Shown: in pieces, positions 45,753 to 54,938 of the stretch
How the letters are laid out: every line of letters begins with the position of its first letter
Position numbering within the stretch: the first letter of the stretch is position 1
Assembly (NCBI GenBank): GCA_020629615.1
Contig: JAHDCZ010000004.1
Span: 1 to 64,000, forward strand
Direction: 5' to 3'
Origin: Saprospiraceae bacterium
Lineage (GTDB): Bacteria; Bacteroidota; Bacteroidia; Chitinophagales; Saprospiraceae
Length of the DNA: 64,000 nt
The notes under the pieces: model-generated
Seen by the model: the letters and a program-made list of their open reading frames with translations, nothing else
Databases searched by the model: none
What the model was told of the DNA's origin: nothing
Made by a program: the position numbers and the translations under genes

Positions 45753-46391
45753 ATGTCTTTTTCTTTTAAAAACGTTTTAGTTCTAGCGCCACATACAGAT
45801 GATGCAGAGTTTGGTTGTGGTGGTACTATTGCTAAATTATTGAATCAAAATGCAGACGTTCATATTGCCACTTTTTCTTCCTGTGAAAGTTCAGTACCTG
45901 AGGGTTTCCCAAAGGACATTTTACATCACGAATCAAAAGCTGCTGCTCTGTCTCTCGGGGTTCCTGTACAAAATCAATACTTATTTAATTATCAGGTAAG
46001 AATATTTAACGAACGTAGACAAGATATACTTCAAGATATCATTAATCTGAGAAAAAAAATTAACCCAGATTTAGTCATTCTTCCTTCCTTGGATGACATT
46101 CATCAAGATCATCTCACTATTGCACAAGAAGGACTAAGGGCTTTTAAACTAACAACAGTGTTGTGTTATGAAATGCCTTGGAATAATTTAAGATTCGAAT
46201 CAAATTGTTTTGTTGAGCTAAACGAATCAAATGTACAATCGAAAATGGAAGCACTAAAAAAATATAAATCGCAGGCGCATAGAACGTATGCAAGCGAAGA
46301 ATTTATTCGGTCTCTTGCCATAACAAGGGGAACCCAAATAAGTACAAAATTTGCAGAAATGTTTAACGTTCAACGATGGATAATTAAATAA
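45753..46391 (+). CDS. PIG-L/LmbE-family deacetylase
   Basis: The 212-residue protein has the metal motif VLAPHTDDAEFGCGGTIAKL (the AHPDDE site), LPSLDDIHQDHLTIAQEGLR with further His and Asp ligands, and RTYASEEFIRSL near the C-terminus. PIG-L enzymes remove acetyl groups from GlcNAc-type sugars using zinc. Close to two acyltransferases, it suggests N-deacetylation followed by re-acylation. An alternative is deacetylation of a bacillithiol intermediate (BshB), but the position in this locus makes that less likely. Confidence 0.87.
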   Translation: MSFSFKNVLVLAPHTDDAEFGCGGTIAKLLNQNADVHIATFSSCESSVPEGFPKDILHHESKAAALSLGVPVQNQYLFNYQVRIFNERRQDILQDIINLRKKINPDLVILPSLDDIHQDHLTIAQEGLRAFKLTTVLCYEMPWNNLRFESNCFVELNESNVQSKMEALKKYKSQAHRTYASEEFIRSLAITRGTQISTKFAEMFNVQRWIIK

Positions 46392-46400
46392 AATAAAATT

Positions 46401-46943
46401 ATGAATACAAGTAAAATAAGCGACAAAGCAATTATAGGAGCAAATGTAAAAATTGGTGAGTTCTGTGTGATTGAAGACAATGTCATCATTGGTGACGATG
46501 TGACAATTGAGAATTACACTTTCCTTCATTCGAATGTCACAATTGGAAAAGGAACCCTAGTGCGCTCGTATGTCGAATTGAGGAGTAATACGATTATCGG
46601 AGATAATTGTTACATCGACTCCAGAGTTTCTTCATCCGGTAATTGCACTATTGGAAACAATGTTACGCTCCGCTATGACAGTATAATCGCTCGTGGTGTC
46701 GAAATCGGAGACAATACTTATGTATGCCCAAGGGTAATGACTAACAATTTAGACTCCGGTAAAGAACAAATTGGAGGGGCAAAAATAGGAGCCAATTGTT
46801 TTATTGGAACCAACGCTGTTTTACATCATGGAATTTCAATCGGTGAAAAAGTTATTGTTGGAACAATGAGTTTCGTAAACAAAAATTGCGAACCCAATAA
46901 AATCTATGTAGGAACTCCTGCTAAAGAATTTAAGAAAAAGTAA
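46401..46943 (+). CDS. Hexapeptide-repeat acyltransferase (left-handed beta-helix)
   Basis: The 180-residue protein is almost entirely hexapeptide repeats ([LIV]-G-x4), for example [20 protein letters not shown] and [20 protein letters not shown], and ends [11 protein letters not shown] likely catalytic His lies in [11 protein letters not shown]. It probably transfers an acetyl or other acyl group to an amino or hydroxyl of a sugar nucleotide. It begins 9 bases after the deacetylase gene. Confidence 0.85.
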   Translation: MNTSKISDKAIIGANVKIGEFCVIEDNVIIGDDVTIENYTFLHSNVTIGKGTLVRSYVELRSNTIIGDNCYIDSRVSSSGNCTIGNNVTLRYDSIIARGVEIGDNTYVCPRVMTNNLDSGKEQIGGAKIGANCFIGTNAVLHHGISIGEKVIVGTMSFVNKNCEPNKIYVGTPAKEFKKK

Positions 46944-46944
46944 A

Positions 46945-47877
46945 ATGATTTTGTTAACAGATCTTATTTCAGAATTTCACCTTAAAGCTGTAGGAAATGT
47001 TGATAAAAAAATCAACGGTCCTGGCAGTTTAAAAACACGAGGAAATGATCGTATCTATTGGCTCAAAAACGTTTCTTTTATTGACCAATTTACTGAGGGA
47101 GCATTAATTATCTCCGATAAGGACTTTAACTTAATCGAAATTTCTGATAAAATTTGCTATTTAATTACTGAAGAAAGTCCTCGGCTCATATTCGCAAAAA
47201 TCTTAACGAAACACTTCTCTAACTTAGGATTAAAGTTAAGTTCAAACCAAGCCAACTATCATCGATTAAACAAGGAAATAACAATAAGTAGTAATGTTTA
47301 CATCGGGGAGAATGTAACAATTGGTAATGGTACAGAAATACATCCCAACGTTGTAATTCACAATAACACAACGATTGGATCAAACTGTGTTATTAAGGCG
47401 AATTGCTCAATTGCGACAGATGGTCTTGGTTACGAGAAAGATGAAAGTGGTTGGAATAAATTCCCTCAACTCGGTGGTGTTGAAATTGGAAATGATGTCG
47501 TAATGGGACCAAGTGCTACTATTCGCCGCGGTGCCTTGGATAATACAATTATCGAAGATGGTGTCAAAATCGGATCCTTTGTGAACATAGGACATAATTG
47601 TATAATAGGAAAAAATTCTATTCTCACTTGTCAGTGTGTAACAGGAGGATCAACAGTTTTGGCACAAGACGTTTATATGGGCATACAATCAATTACTCGA
47701 AATGGGATTAACGTTGGTAAAAATGTAACCATTGGAGCAGGTGCCATTGTGGTTAAAAATATACCTGAAAACATTACGGTTATCGGAAGTCCAGCTATTC
47801 CAATCGAAGAGTACAAAGGATGGTCAAGGATCAAAAAATCGATTATTCGCCAAGAAAACAATACACAGAATGAATAA
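46945..47877 (+). CDS. LpxD-like N-acyltransferase
   Basis: The 310-residue protein has an N-terminal domain like the LpxD uridine-binding domain ([20 protein letters not shown]) and a beta-helix with [37 protein letters not shown] (the catalytic His is in the GHN motif) and [15 protein letters not shown]. LpxD puts a 3-hydroxyacyl chain on UDP-glucosamine in lipid A synthesis. This copy lies among polysaccharide genes after a PIG-L deacetylase, so I infer acylation of a different amino sugar. The last eight bases overlap the next gene. Confidence 0.82.
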   Translation: MILLTDLISEFHLKAVGNVDKKINGPGSLKTRGNDRIYWLKNVSFIDQFTEGALIISDKDFNLIEISDKICYLITEESPRLIFAKILTKHFSNLGLKLSSNQANYHRLNKEITISSNVYIGENVTIGNGTEIHPNVVIHNNTTIGSNCVIKANCSIATDGLGYEKDESGWNKFPQLGGVEIGNDVVMGPSATIRRGALDNTIIEDGVKIGSFVNIGHNCIIGKNSILTCQCVTGGSTVLAQDVYMGIQSITRNGINVGKNVTIGAGAIVVKNIPENITVIGSPAIPIEEYKGWSRIKKSIIRQENNTQNE

Positions 47878-49063
47878 AGATAATCCTATCAAAGTTGTCT
47901 ATGTTCATCATTGCGCCACATATGGTGGACCTTGTCGAAGCTTAGGGCTTATTCTTCCCAATCTTATTGATAAAGGGATAGAACCACATATTATTTCGCC
48001 TGAAGGAGCTGCAGCAGACTATTTTCGTAGCTTTACATCAAATGTTCATATCGTCAAACAAAGACCGCTCTCTGTAATTCAAACAATTGTTGGGTATTCT
48101 AATACTCCATTCCACTTTTTTAGGGCATTGTTCTTTGGTCAATTTACTGCGGAGATAAAAAGGACTATAAAGAAGATCAACCCTAATATTGTTCATTGTA
48201 ATGAATTGGGCTTACTAAATGTAGCAAAAATTTCAACCGAGTTGAATATCCCGGTAATCATGCATGCGCGAACTATGCAGCACAAAGATTATCCCCAGTT
48301 AAACAAATACGTAATTAATAAGCTAAAAAAATATGCAAATCATGTGATTTGTATTTCTGGAAGTCTGGCAAATTTTCTTACTGATCTTCCACAAAAAAGC
48401 ATTATTTATAACCCCGTTGAAAAGATACCGGAAATCACAAAAAAGAATAAGACCATAACTGATGATGTCATATTTCTTTCTTTAGCTGCATTCCGTAAAT
48501 CAAAAGGTGTATACGAAATGATTGAAGCAGCAGAAAAATTAATTGCAGATCCAAGAATAAAAATAAAAATCGCTGGGAAAGTAAATAATTATGATCCTAG
48601 CAAATTGCGTTTAAAACAAAAACTTCTTGCTGCGTTTGGAATTCTAGATTTTAAGGAAGCGCAACATTTTCAAAATCTTATAAAATCGAAAAATTTAAAA
48701 AACATAGAACTTCTTGGACATGTGGATGACATTGATACTGTATTAAAAACATCAGATGTTATGTTGGCGCCTATGCGTTTAAATTCTCCTCCAAGAAGTG
48801 TGTGTGAAGCCGGTTTATATGAAATGCCATCTATCTTATCCATGGAAGATAAAATTGAAGATGTTATTGAAAACGGAGTCAATGGAATATTAATTAATGA
48901 ACAAGCTCCTGAAGAATTAGTAGATGCAATGCTTATGCTGGCTAATGATCCAGAACTTAGATCAACTCTTGGAGCAAATGCCAGGAATAGGTTCATAAAG
49001 GTTAATAATCCGGAATACATTTCACAACAAATTTACACTCTTTATAAAACAGTGATCAAATAG
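47870..49063 (+). CDS. Family 4 glycosyltransferase
   Basis: The start is placed at the ATG giving [14 protein letters not shown], which overlaps the preceding stop by eight bases; an in-frame ATG 138 bases upstream lies deep inside the LpxD-like gene. The 397-residue protein has a GT-B fold: N-terminal [20 protein letters not shown] and a C-terminal donor domain with [40 protein letters not shown] and [20 protein letters not shown]. It adds one sugar to the repeat unit on the cytoplasmic side. Donor and acceptor are unknown. Confidence 0.88.
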   Translation: MNKDNPIKVVYVHHCATYGGPCRSLGLILPNLIDKGIEPHIISPEGAAADYFRSFTSNVHIVKQRPLSVIQTIVGYSNTPFHFFRALFFGQFTAEIKRTIKKINPNIVHCNELGLLNVAKISTELNIPVIMHARTMQHKDYPQLNKYVINKLKKYANHVICISGSLANFLTDLPQKSIIYNPVEKIPEITKKNKTITDDVIFLSLAAFRKSKGVYEMIEAAEKLIADPRIKIKIAGKVNNYDPSKLRLKQKLLAAFGILDFKEAQHFQNLIKSKNLKNIELLGHVDDIDTVLKTSDVMLAPMRLNSPPRSVCEAGLYEMPSILSMEDKIEDVIENGVNGILINEQAPEELVDAMLMLANDPELRSTLGANARNRFIKVNNPEYISQQIYTLYKTVIK

Positions 49064-49066
49064 TTA

Positions 49067-50236
49067 GTGAAGGATCATAAGAACATATTGATCATTGTTG
49101 GTGGTTATGATAAAGTAGGAGTCGGTGAACAATTTATTAATTCAATGATTGAAGGATATCCAAAAAAAAATATTTTTCGGTTTTCACCTGTTTCTGGAAA
49201 GCTGATTGATAATGATCATTTTCACGACTATAAGGTTTATCAACATTCAATTAAAACTTCAGCTCTACCTGGATTATCTAGCTTTAACTTTTGGACATTT
49301 CGTAAAAAGCATTTGTCACTCTGTTTATCTAAGATTAAAAACGTCATTCTAACGAAAAAAATAGATGTTGTTTGGGGATTTTTAAATAGTCCTATTGTAA
49401 TTCAGATAATGTCAGAAATAAAAACTTTAACTAAAAATAAAATTGTAACTCACATTTGGGACACACCAGAATATCTTGCTAAAAGCCTTCGATTAGATTT
49501 ATTTACAAGAAAAAAAATGTTACAATTTTTTGATGAAGCAATGACTTCTGCTAAACATAGCATAACTGTTAGCGATTACATGAGTCTCTTATATAAAGAA
49601 AAATTTAATCATCCATCGACTCCAATGGTGTTTTGCCCTCCAAAGGAATCATGGAAGCCCTATAAAAACAAAATAAATAAATTAGATAAAATTAAAATCG
49701 TCTTCGCTGGGTCTCTTTACGCATATAAACCTTGGGAGTCCTTTTTAGATGCAGTAGAGCAAAGAAATAACTCCAATGCTCATAAAAAGATTAAAGTAAC
49801 ATGTATTGGAAATATTTCGAGAAGAGCTAAAAAAAGACCTTGGGTAAATTATGAAAAATTAAAACCTCTTAATGACGCCTCAACTGCTGTAAACGAAGCT
49901 GACATTGCGTATCTACCTTACTGGATGAGTCCGAAATATTCTTTTTTTGTTAAAACAGCTTTTCCTGGAAAAATGTCATTTTATATTGCTTCTGGCACTC
50001 CTGTACTTTTCCATGGACCAAAAGATTCTACTCCTACCAATTTTATAAATCAACAAAAGGTTGGGGTATCTTGTCATTCATTTAATAGTGCTGAAATTTT
50101 GAATTCGATAGATATACTTCTTTCGAAAAAATTTCTTGATGGTTTTGAACATAATCAACAACGAACACTACATGAAGTTTTTCATCCTGATCGATGTAAA
50201 GAAATATTTAACAACACAATTCAGTCTTTAGCCTGA
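49067..50236 (+). CDS. Putative GT-B glycosyltransferase
   Basis: The 389-residue protein starts with GTG (MKDHKNILIIVGGYDKVG). A Rossmann-like N-terminal half and a C-terminal segment (KIKIVFAGSLYAYKPWESFL, EADIAYLPYWMSPKYSFFVK, FPGKMSFYIASGTPVLFHGP) show the usual GT-B layout, but the sequence is divergent. No signal peptide is seen. It stands between a GT4 enzyme and the capE gene. I infer a sugar transferase of the repeat unit. Confidence 0.72.
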   Translation: MKDHKNILIIVGGYDKVGVGEQFINSMIEGYPKKNIFRFSPVSGKLIDNDHFHDYKVYQHSIKTSALPGLSSFNFWTFRKKHLSLCLSKIKNVILTKKIDVVWGFLNSPIVIQIMSEIKTLTKNKIVTHIWDTPEYLAKSLRLDLFTRKKMLQFFDEAMTSAKHSITVSDYMSLLYKEKFNHPSTPMVFCPPKESWKPYKNKINKLDKIKIVFAGSLYAYKPWESFLDAVEQRNNSNAHKKIKVTCIGNISRRAKKRPWVNYEKLKPLNDASTAVNEADIAYLPYWMSPKYSFFVKTAFPGKMSFYIASGTPVLFHGPKDSTPTNFINQQKVGVSCHSFNSAEILNSIDILLSKKFLDGFEHNQQRTLHEVFHPDRCKEIFNNTIQSLA

Positions 50237-50265
50237 ATTGGCAACAATTAATTAAAATCTAAACA

Positions 50266-51270
50266 ATGTTTACAAATAAAACTCTTTTAATCACTGGGGG
50301 AACAGGTTCTTTTGGTAATGCCGTTCTGAATAGATTTTTAGATTCTGATTTAAAGGAAATTAGAATCTTCAGTCGAGATGAAAAGAAGCAAGATGATATG
50401 AGAAGGCGGCTTCAAAATAATAAAGTTAAATTTTTTATAGGTGACGTCAGAGATTATAATAGCATAGAATACGCAATGAGAGGAGTGGATTTTGTATTCC
50501 ACGCGGCAGCACTTAAACAAGTTCCATCATGCGAATTCTTTCCCGTGGAAGCGGTAAAGACAAATGTCCTTGGCGCAAACAATTGCATGGAAGCGGCAAT
50601 AAAAAATAATGTGAAAAGAGTAGTTGTTTTAAGTACAGACAAGGCCGTTTATCCAATCAATGCCATGGGAATGTCTAAAGCTCTTATGGAAAAAACTATG
50701 GTTGCTAAATCTAGAAATGCGAACAATACTGTTTTATGTGGCACTAGGTATGGAAATGTTATGGCATCCAGAGGATCCGTAATTCCTCTTTTTGTAAGCC
50801 AAATAAAAGCTGGAAAAGATATTACTATAACGGATCCTAATATGACAAGATTCATGATGACTTTAGAAGACGCTGTAGATCTAGTTCTTTTTGCGTTTGA
50901 AAATGCTAACCCAGGAGATATTTTTGTTCAAAAATCTCCAGCTTCTACTATAGAAACATTGGCGGAAGCTTTAAAGTCACTATATACTTCCCAAAACGAA
51001 ATAAAAATTATTGGAACAAGACATGGGGAGAAACTCTATGAGTCTTTAGTCAACAGAGAAGAAATGGTTAAGGCGGAAGATCTTGAAAACTATTACAGAA
51101 TTCCTGCTGACAATAGAGATTTAAATTATGAGAAATACTTCTCTTCTGGAGAAAAGGATGTCTCAAAAATTGAAGATTATCATTCTCACAATACAACAAG
51201 ATTAGACGTAGAAGGAACAAAGAATCTACTTTTAAAATTAGATTTTATTAAATCTGATGTCCAATCTTAA
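50266..51270 (+). CDS. capE: UDP-GlcNAc 4,6-dehydratase/5-epimerase (CapE/FnlA/WbjB)
   Basis: CapE makes the first intermediate of UDP-N-acetyl-L-fucosamine from UDP-GlcNAc. The 334-residue protein has LLITGGTGSFGNAVLNRFL, IFSRDEKKQDDMRRRL, FVFHAAALKQVPSCEFFPVE, VVLSTDKAVYPINAMGMSKA and TRYGNVMASRGSVIPLF. In the catalytic motif the usual SDR Tyr is Met (MGMSK), as is typical of this branch and unlike the 4,6-dehydratases with YxxxK. The genes capF and capG follow. It overlaps the next gene by 14 bases. Confidence 0.93.
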   Translation: MFTNKTLLITGGTGSFGNAVLNRFLDSDLKEIRIFSRDEKKQDDMRRRLQNNKVKFFIGDVRDYNSIEYAMRGVDFVFHAAALKQVPSCEFFPVEAVKTNVLGANNCMEAAIKNNVKRVVVLSTDKAVYPINAMGMSKALMEKTMVAKSRNANNTVLCGTRYGNVMASRGSVIPLFVSQIKAGKDITITDPNMTRFMMTLEDAVDLVLFAFENANPGDIFVQKSPASTIETLAEALKSLYTSQNEIKIIGTRHGEKLYESLVNREEMVKAEDLENYYRIPADNRDLNYEKYFSSGEKDVSKIEDYHSHNTTRLDVEGTKNLLLKLDFIKSDVQS

Positions 51271-51694
51271 AATATCATGGTCTTTGATTGAAGGGCATGT
51301 TCACCAAGATGATAGAGGTGAATTGCGATATAACAATAAGCTTTCATTGAAAACAGTCAAGAGATTTTATCAAATCACTTGTAAAGAAACCAATACTATA
51401 CGAGCCTGGCAAGGGCATCAATTTGAATCCAAATTCTTTACTGTCTTAAATGGTCGTTTCGAAATTAATCTAATTAAAATAGACGATTGGCAAAAGCCAT
51501 CTATCGAACTAAAAATAGATAAACTAACCCTTGATTGTACTAAACATCAAACTCTAGTCGTACCTGGTGGATTCGTTACTGGCATTAAAAATTTGGAGCC
51601 AAACGCTAAGCTTTTAGTTTTTTCTGATACAACCCTAGAAAAATCTCTAGAAGATGATTTTCGGTTTGATAAAAATTATTGGAATCCCTGGTAA
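51257..51694 (+). CDS. Cupin-fold sugar epimerase/isomerase-like protein (WxcM-like)
   Basis: The 145-residue protein has an RmlC/WxcM-like cupin pattern: GHVHQDDRGELRYNN, RAWQGHQFESKFFTVLNGR and HQTLVVPGGFVTGIKNLEP. In RmlC the matching region carries a catalytic His, which here may be in GHQFE. It lies between capE and capF with overlap to capE, so it probably acts on the same L-FucNAc pathway or on a variant sugar. The precise reaction is unknown. Confidence 0.75.
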   Translation: MSNLKISWSLIEGHVHQDDRGELRYNNKLSLKTVKRFYQITCKETNTIRAWQGHQFESKFFTVLNGRFEINLIKIDDWQKPSIELKIDKLTLDCTKHQTLVVPGGFVTGIKNLEPNAKLLVFSDTTLEKSLEDDFRFDKNYWNPW

Positions 51695-51708
51695 ATAAAA
51701 TTGAAAGA

Positions 51709-52815
51709 ATGAAAATTGGAATTACTGGACAATATGGATTTATAGGTAGACATCTTTATAACTATCTAAATTTGAAAGAAGAAATCAGTCTAATTAAATT
51801 TGAAAGAGATAGTTTTTCAAATCCTTCTAAACTAGATTCTTTTGTTTCAACTTGTGATGTTATTGTTCATCTGGCGGCACTAAATCGACATGAAGATCAA
51901 AACGTTATCTACTCTGAAAACCTTAAGTTGGTCCATAAGATTATTAATTCGTGCGAAAAAACTAATGCAACACCTCACATATTGTTTTCATCATCAACTC
52001 AGGAGGATCAAGACAATTTATATGGGCAATCCAAAAAAGAAGGACGTTTATTGTTAGAATCATGGGGTCGTAAAAATAATGCAAAAACCACTGGAATCGT
52101 TATACCAAATGTTTTTGGTCCATTCGGTAAGCCGAACTATAATTCTGTCGTTGCCACATTTTGCCATAAACTAGTGAATAACCAAACCCCAGAAATTCAT
52201 GTTGATGGTAATTTGAAACTAATTTATGTTAACAAACTCGTTTCAGAAATTTCTAATTTGATTTTTACTGGTGTAGAGGGTAAGGTTTCAATTCCTCATC
52301 AATATGAACTTAAAGTATCTGAACTTTTAAAAAGTTTAGAAGACATTAAATCTAAATATTTGGTCAAAGGCGAATTTCCCTCATTAATGAGTCCTTTTAA
52401 ATTGGACTTATTTAATACCTTTCGATGTTATGTTCCTCACTCATATTATCCTAAAGCATTTATTGAACACAAGGACAATCGTGGCGCCTTTGTAGAAATT
52501 GTTCGAGCAAACACCACCGGTCAATTTTCCTTTTCTACGACCAAACCAGGAATTACTAGAGGTAATCATTTTCATACTAGAAAAGCAGAAAGATTTGCTG
52601 TCATTAAAGGAAAAGCAAGGATTGATTTAAGAAAGATAGATTCTGAAGAAGTAATCTCTTATGAACTAGATGGTTCCAATCCATCTTATGTTGATATGCC
52701 TATATGGTATACACACAATATTACTAATATCGGTAATGAAGAACTACTTACTCTATTTTGGATTAATGAACCTTATGATCAAGATAATCCTGATACTTAT
52801 TTTGTAAACGTATAA
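51709..52815 (+). CDS. capF: CapF/FnlB bifunctional epimerase-reductase with cupin domain
   Basis: CapF performs the 3-epimerisation and 4-reduction steps to UDP-N-acetyl-L-talosamine. The start is set at the ATG giving MKIGITGQYGFIGRHLYNYL; a TTG 30 bases upstream overlaps the preceding gene and adds nothing family-like. The 369-residue protein has an N-terminal SDR domain (LFSSSTQEDQDNLYGQSKKE with Tyr and Lys) and a C-terminal metal-binding cupin (TRGNHFHTRKAERFAVIKGK), the known CapF layout. Confidence 0.92.
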   Translation: MKIGITGQYGFIGRHLYNYLNLKEEISLIKFERDSFSNPSKLDSFVSTCDVIVHLAALNRHEDQNVIYSENLKLVHKIINSCEKTNATPHILFSSSTQEDQDNLYGQSKKEGRLLLESWGRKNNAKTTGIVIPNVFGPFGKPNYNSVVATFCHKLVNNQTPEIHVDGNLKLIYVNKLVSEISNLIFTGVEGKVSIPHQYELKVSELLKSLEDIKSKYLVKGEFPSLMSPFKLDLFNTFRCYVPHSYYPKAFIEHKDNRGAFVEIVRANTTGQFSFSTTKPGITRGNHFHTRKAERFAVIKGKARIDLRKIDSEEVISYELDGSNPSYVDMPIWYTHNITNIGNEELLTLFWINEPYDQDNPDTYFVNV

Positions 52816-52821
52816 TTCAAA

Positions 52822-53967
52822 ATGAATACTAAAAAATTTAAAGTTGTATCCGTTGTAGGAACTAGACCAGAAATCATAAGATTATCTCGAGTTTTGGCCG
52901 CCTTAGATAACTCCCATGCAATAGAACATGTTCTTGTCCACACTGGTCAAAACTACGATTTCGAACTAAATGAAATATTCTTCAATGACTTAAATGTAAA
53001 AAAACCAGATCACTTTCTCAACGCTGCTGGAAATTCTGCAATTAATACCATTGGTAATATTATTTCTGCTATAGAGCCAATTCTAAGACAAGAAAGTCCT
53101 GACGCTTTTCTTGTCTTAGGAGATACGAATAGTTGCCTTTGCGCTATTCCTGCCAAAAAAATGAAAATTCCTGTTTTTCACATGGAGGCTGGAAATCGAT
53201 GTTTTGATTTAAGGGTGCCCGAAGAAATCAATAGAAGAATCGTAGATCACGTTAGTGATATAAATTTAACGTACAGTTCCATAGCGAGAGAATACTTACT
53301 TCGCGAGGGGCTTTCGCCCGAACGGGTTATTAAAACGGGAAGTCCCATGTACGAAGTTTTAAGCTTTTATAAAAACAAAATTGATTCCTCTAATGCGTTG
53401 AATAAATTCAATCTTCAAGAGGGTAAATACTTTGTAGTGTCTTCACATAGAGCCGAAAATGTCGATACAGATAGACAATTTCTTAAAATAGTGAACATTA
53501 TAAATTCTGTTGCCAAGACATATGATTATCCTGTTATTGTTTCAACTCATCCACGAACTAGAAAAAGAGTGGAACAGTTAAAGGTTAGTTTTCATCCAAA
53601 TGTTAAGCTTTTAAAACCATTGGGGTTTTTCGATTATGTTCGGTTACAAAAAGATGCAAAGGCTGTTTTATCCGATAGCGGAACCATATCTGAAGAATCC
53701 TCAATTCTAAACTTTCCAGCACTTAATATTCGAGAAGCTCATGAAAGACCGGAAGCAATGGAAGAAGCCTCGGTTATGATGGTAGGCCTTAACGTTGAAA
53801 GAGTCATGCAAGGGATGGCTGTTCTTGAAAACCAAAAACGCGGAAAAGAAAGGTCATTAAGAGAAGTTGATGATTATTCAATGCCTAATGTCTCTGATAA
53901 AGTATTACGAATTCTACTTTCGTATACTGATTATATAAATAGGACTGTTTGGTCTAAAATTTCTTAA
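52822..53967 (+). CDS. capG: UDP-N-acetyl-L-fucosamine 2-epimerase (CapG/FnlC/WbjD)
   Basis: CapG finishes UDP-N-acetyl-L-fucosamine by 2-epimerisation. The 381-residue protein is of the WecB fold: SVVGTRPEIIRLSRVLAALD, HTGQNYDFELNEIFFNDL, HMEAGNRCFDLRVPEEINRR, SDINLTYSSIAREYLL and LSDSGTISEESSILNFPALN. The WbjD-type segment AGNRCFDLRVPEE separates it from plain WecB. It directly follows capF, completing the pathway. Confidence 0.92.
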   Translation: MNTKKFKVVSVVGTRPEIIRLSRVLAALDNSHAIEHVLVHTGQNYDFELNEIFFNDLNVKKPDHFLNAAGNSAINTIGNIISAIEPILRQESPDAFLVLGDTNSCLCAIPAKKMKIPVFHMEAGNRCFDLRVPEEINRRIVDHVSDINLTYSSIAREYLLREGLSPERVIKTGSPMYEVLSFYKNKIDSSNALNKFNLQEGKYFVVSSHRAENVDTDRQFLKIVNIINSVAKTYDYPVIVSTHPRTRKRVEQLKVSFHPNVKLLKPLGFFDYVRLQKDAKAVLSDSGTISEESSILNFPALNIREAHERPEAMEEASVMMVGLNVERVMQGMAVLENQKRGKERSLREVDDYSMPNVSDKVLRILLSYTDYINRTVWSKIS

Positions 53968-53968
53968 A

Positions 53969-54916
53969 ATGAAGTATTCAATCATTCTATTAATAATTAT
54001 TTGCTTTTCATTTGGGTGTCAAACGTCTAAAAGCATTAGCGCTCGTGCTGATGTCGGAATGGATACTTATGAAATATCTGGTTTTAAAGTTTTTACTTCC
54101 TTAGCCGGAGTTTCTCCTAAAATGAAGGCAAAATTAGAATCTAAGAATATTAAAAAGGCAATTCTTGTTAATGGTGGAGCAATTGACAATCCAAAATCCT
54201 ATTCCGTCGATTACGCCAAAATCAAACAGTATTTAGAAAGAGTATTGCCAAATCCAAAATCTACTGCGCTAGTTGTCATTGATATAGAAGGCCAAAAGAT
54301 GATTAGTTTAAATCGAGCTGAAACAAATAAGTCTTTTAATCAAACGTTAAATTATTATTTAGAAATTCTTAGATATTTTAAGAACCTAAGACCAGAAGCA
54401 ACAATTGGGTTTTATGGTTTTCCTTGGAGGAATTATTGGAACCGAAACAAAAGCTGGAAAGAAAAAAACGATAAACTTTTACCATTAATTGAAGAAATGG
54501 ATGCTGTCTTTCCCTCCGTTTATGATTTCTATGCAGATGATATTGATGTTAACAAAAGAAGTGACGAAGCATATATTCGAGAAAATATTGAAGAAAGTTT
54601 ACGTTTAGCAGAATCGACCAATAAGCCGGTATATCCATTTGTTTGGCATCGATATCATAATAGTAACAAAAAAAGAGGAATGACTTTTATTGATGACACA
54701 GAGTTTCAAAATTCAATTAAAACGATTGTTTCCACAAAGTATAAGGGCAAAAGAGTTTCAGGAATAATTTGGTGGAGCAGTGAACGATACTTTTATAATG
54801 TTAGCCCAAGAGGAAAAAAAAATAAGTTTTCTGAACAAGATTTCAATCACTTTTTTGATGAAAACAGTTCTAGATATATTGATCTTATAACAGAGGGAAT
54901 TAAAGATGGTCTATAA
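53969..54916 (+). CDS. Lipoprotein resembling GH56 hyaluronidases
   Basis: The 315-residue protein has a lipoprotein signal ending FSFGC (Cys17). The mature part reads like a TIM barrel and shares by eye the order of family GH56 motifs. There is a strand ending VVIDIE (Asp105, Glu107; GH56 has a catalytic D-x-E), then RPEATIGFYGFPWRNYW (near 141-157), DAVFPSVYDFY (178-188), RENIEESLRLA, KPVYPFVWHRYH and SGIIWWSS. GH56 enzymes cleave hyaluronan-type polymers. I infer a periplasmic or outer-membrane glycanase or modifying lyase of the polymer made here. The similarity is judged without a search and may only reflect a shared barrel. It starts one base after capG. Confidence 0.6.
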   Translation: MKYSIILLIIICFSFGCQTSKSISARADVGMDTYEISGFKVFTSLAGVSPKMKAKLESKNIKKAILVNGGAIDNPKSYSVDYAKIKQYLERVLPNPKSTALVVIDIEGQKMISLNRAETNKSFNQTLNYYLEILRYFKNLRPEATIGFYGFPWRNYWNRNKSWKEKNDKLLPLIEEMDAVFPSVYDFYADDIDVNKRSDEAYIRENIEESLRLAESTNKPVYPFVWHRYHNSNKKRGMTFIDDTEFQNSIKTIVSTKYKGKRVSGIIWWSSERYFYNVSPRGKKNKFSEQDFNHFFDENSSRYIDLITEGIKDGL

Positions 54917-54938
54917 TATAATCTATATTTAAATACTT

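Noticed and set aside
47732-47869. Upstream extension of the family 4 glycosyltransferase
   Set aside because: The extra 46 residues are read out of frame from the LpxD-like gene's conserved beta-helix end; the ATG at 47870 is adjacent to the natural junction.
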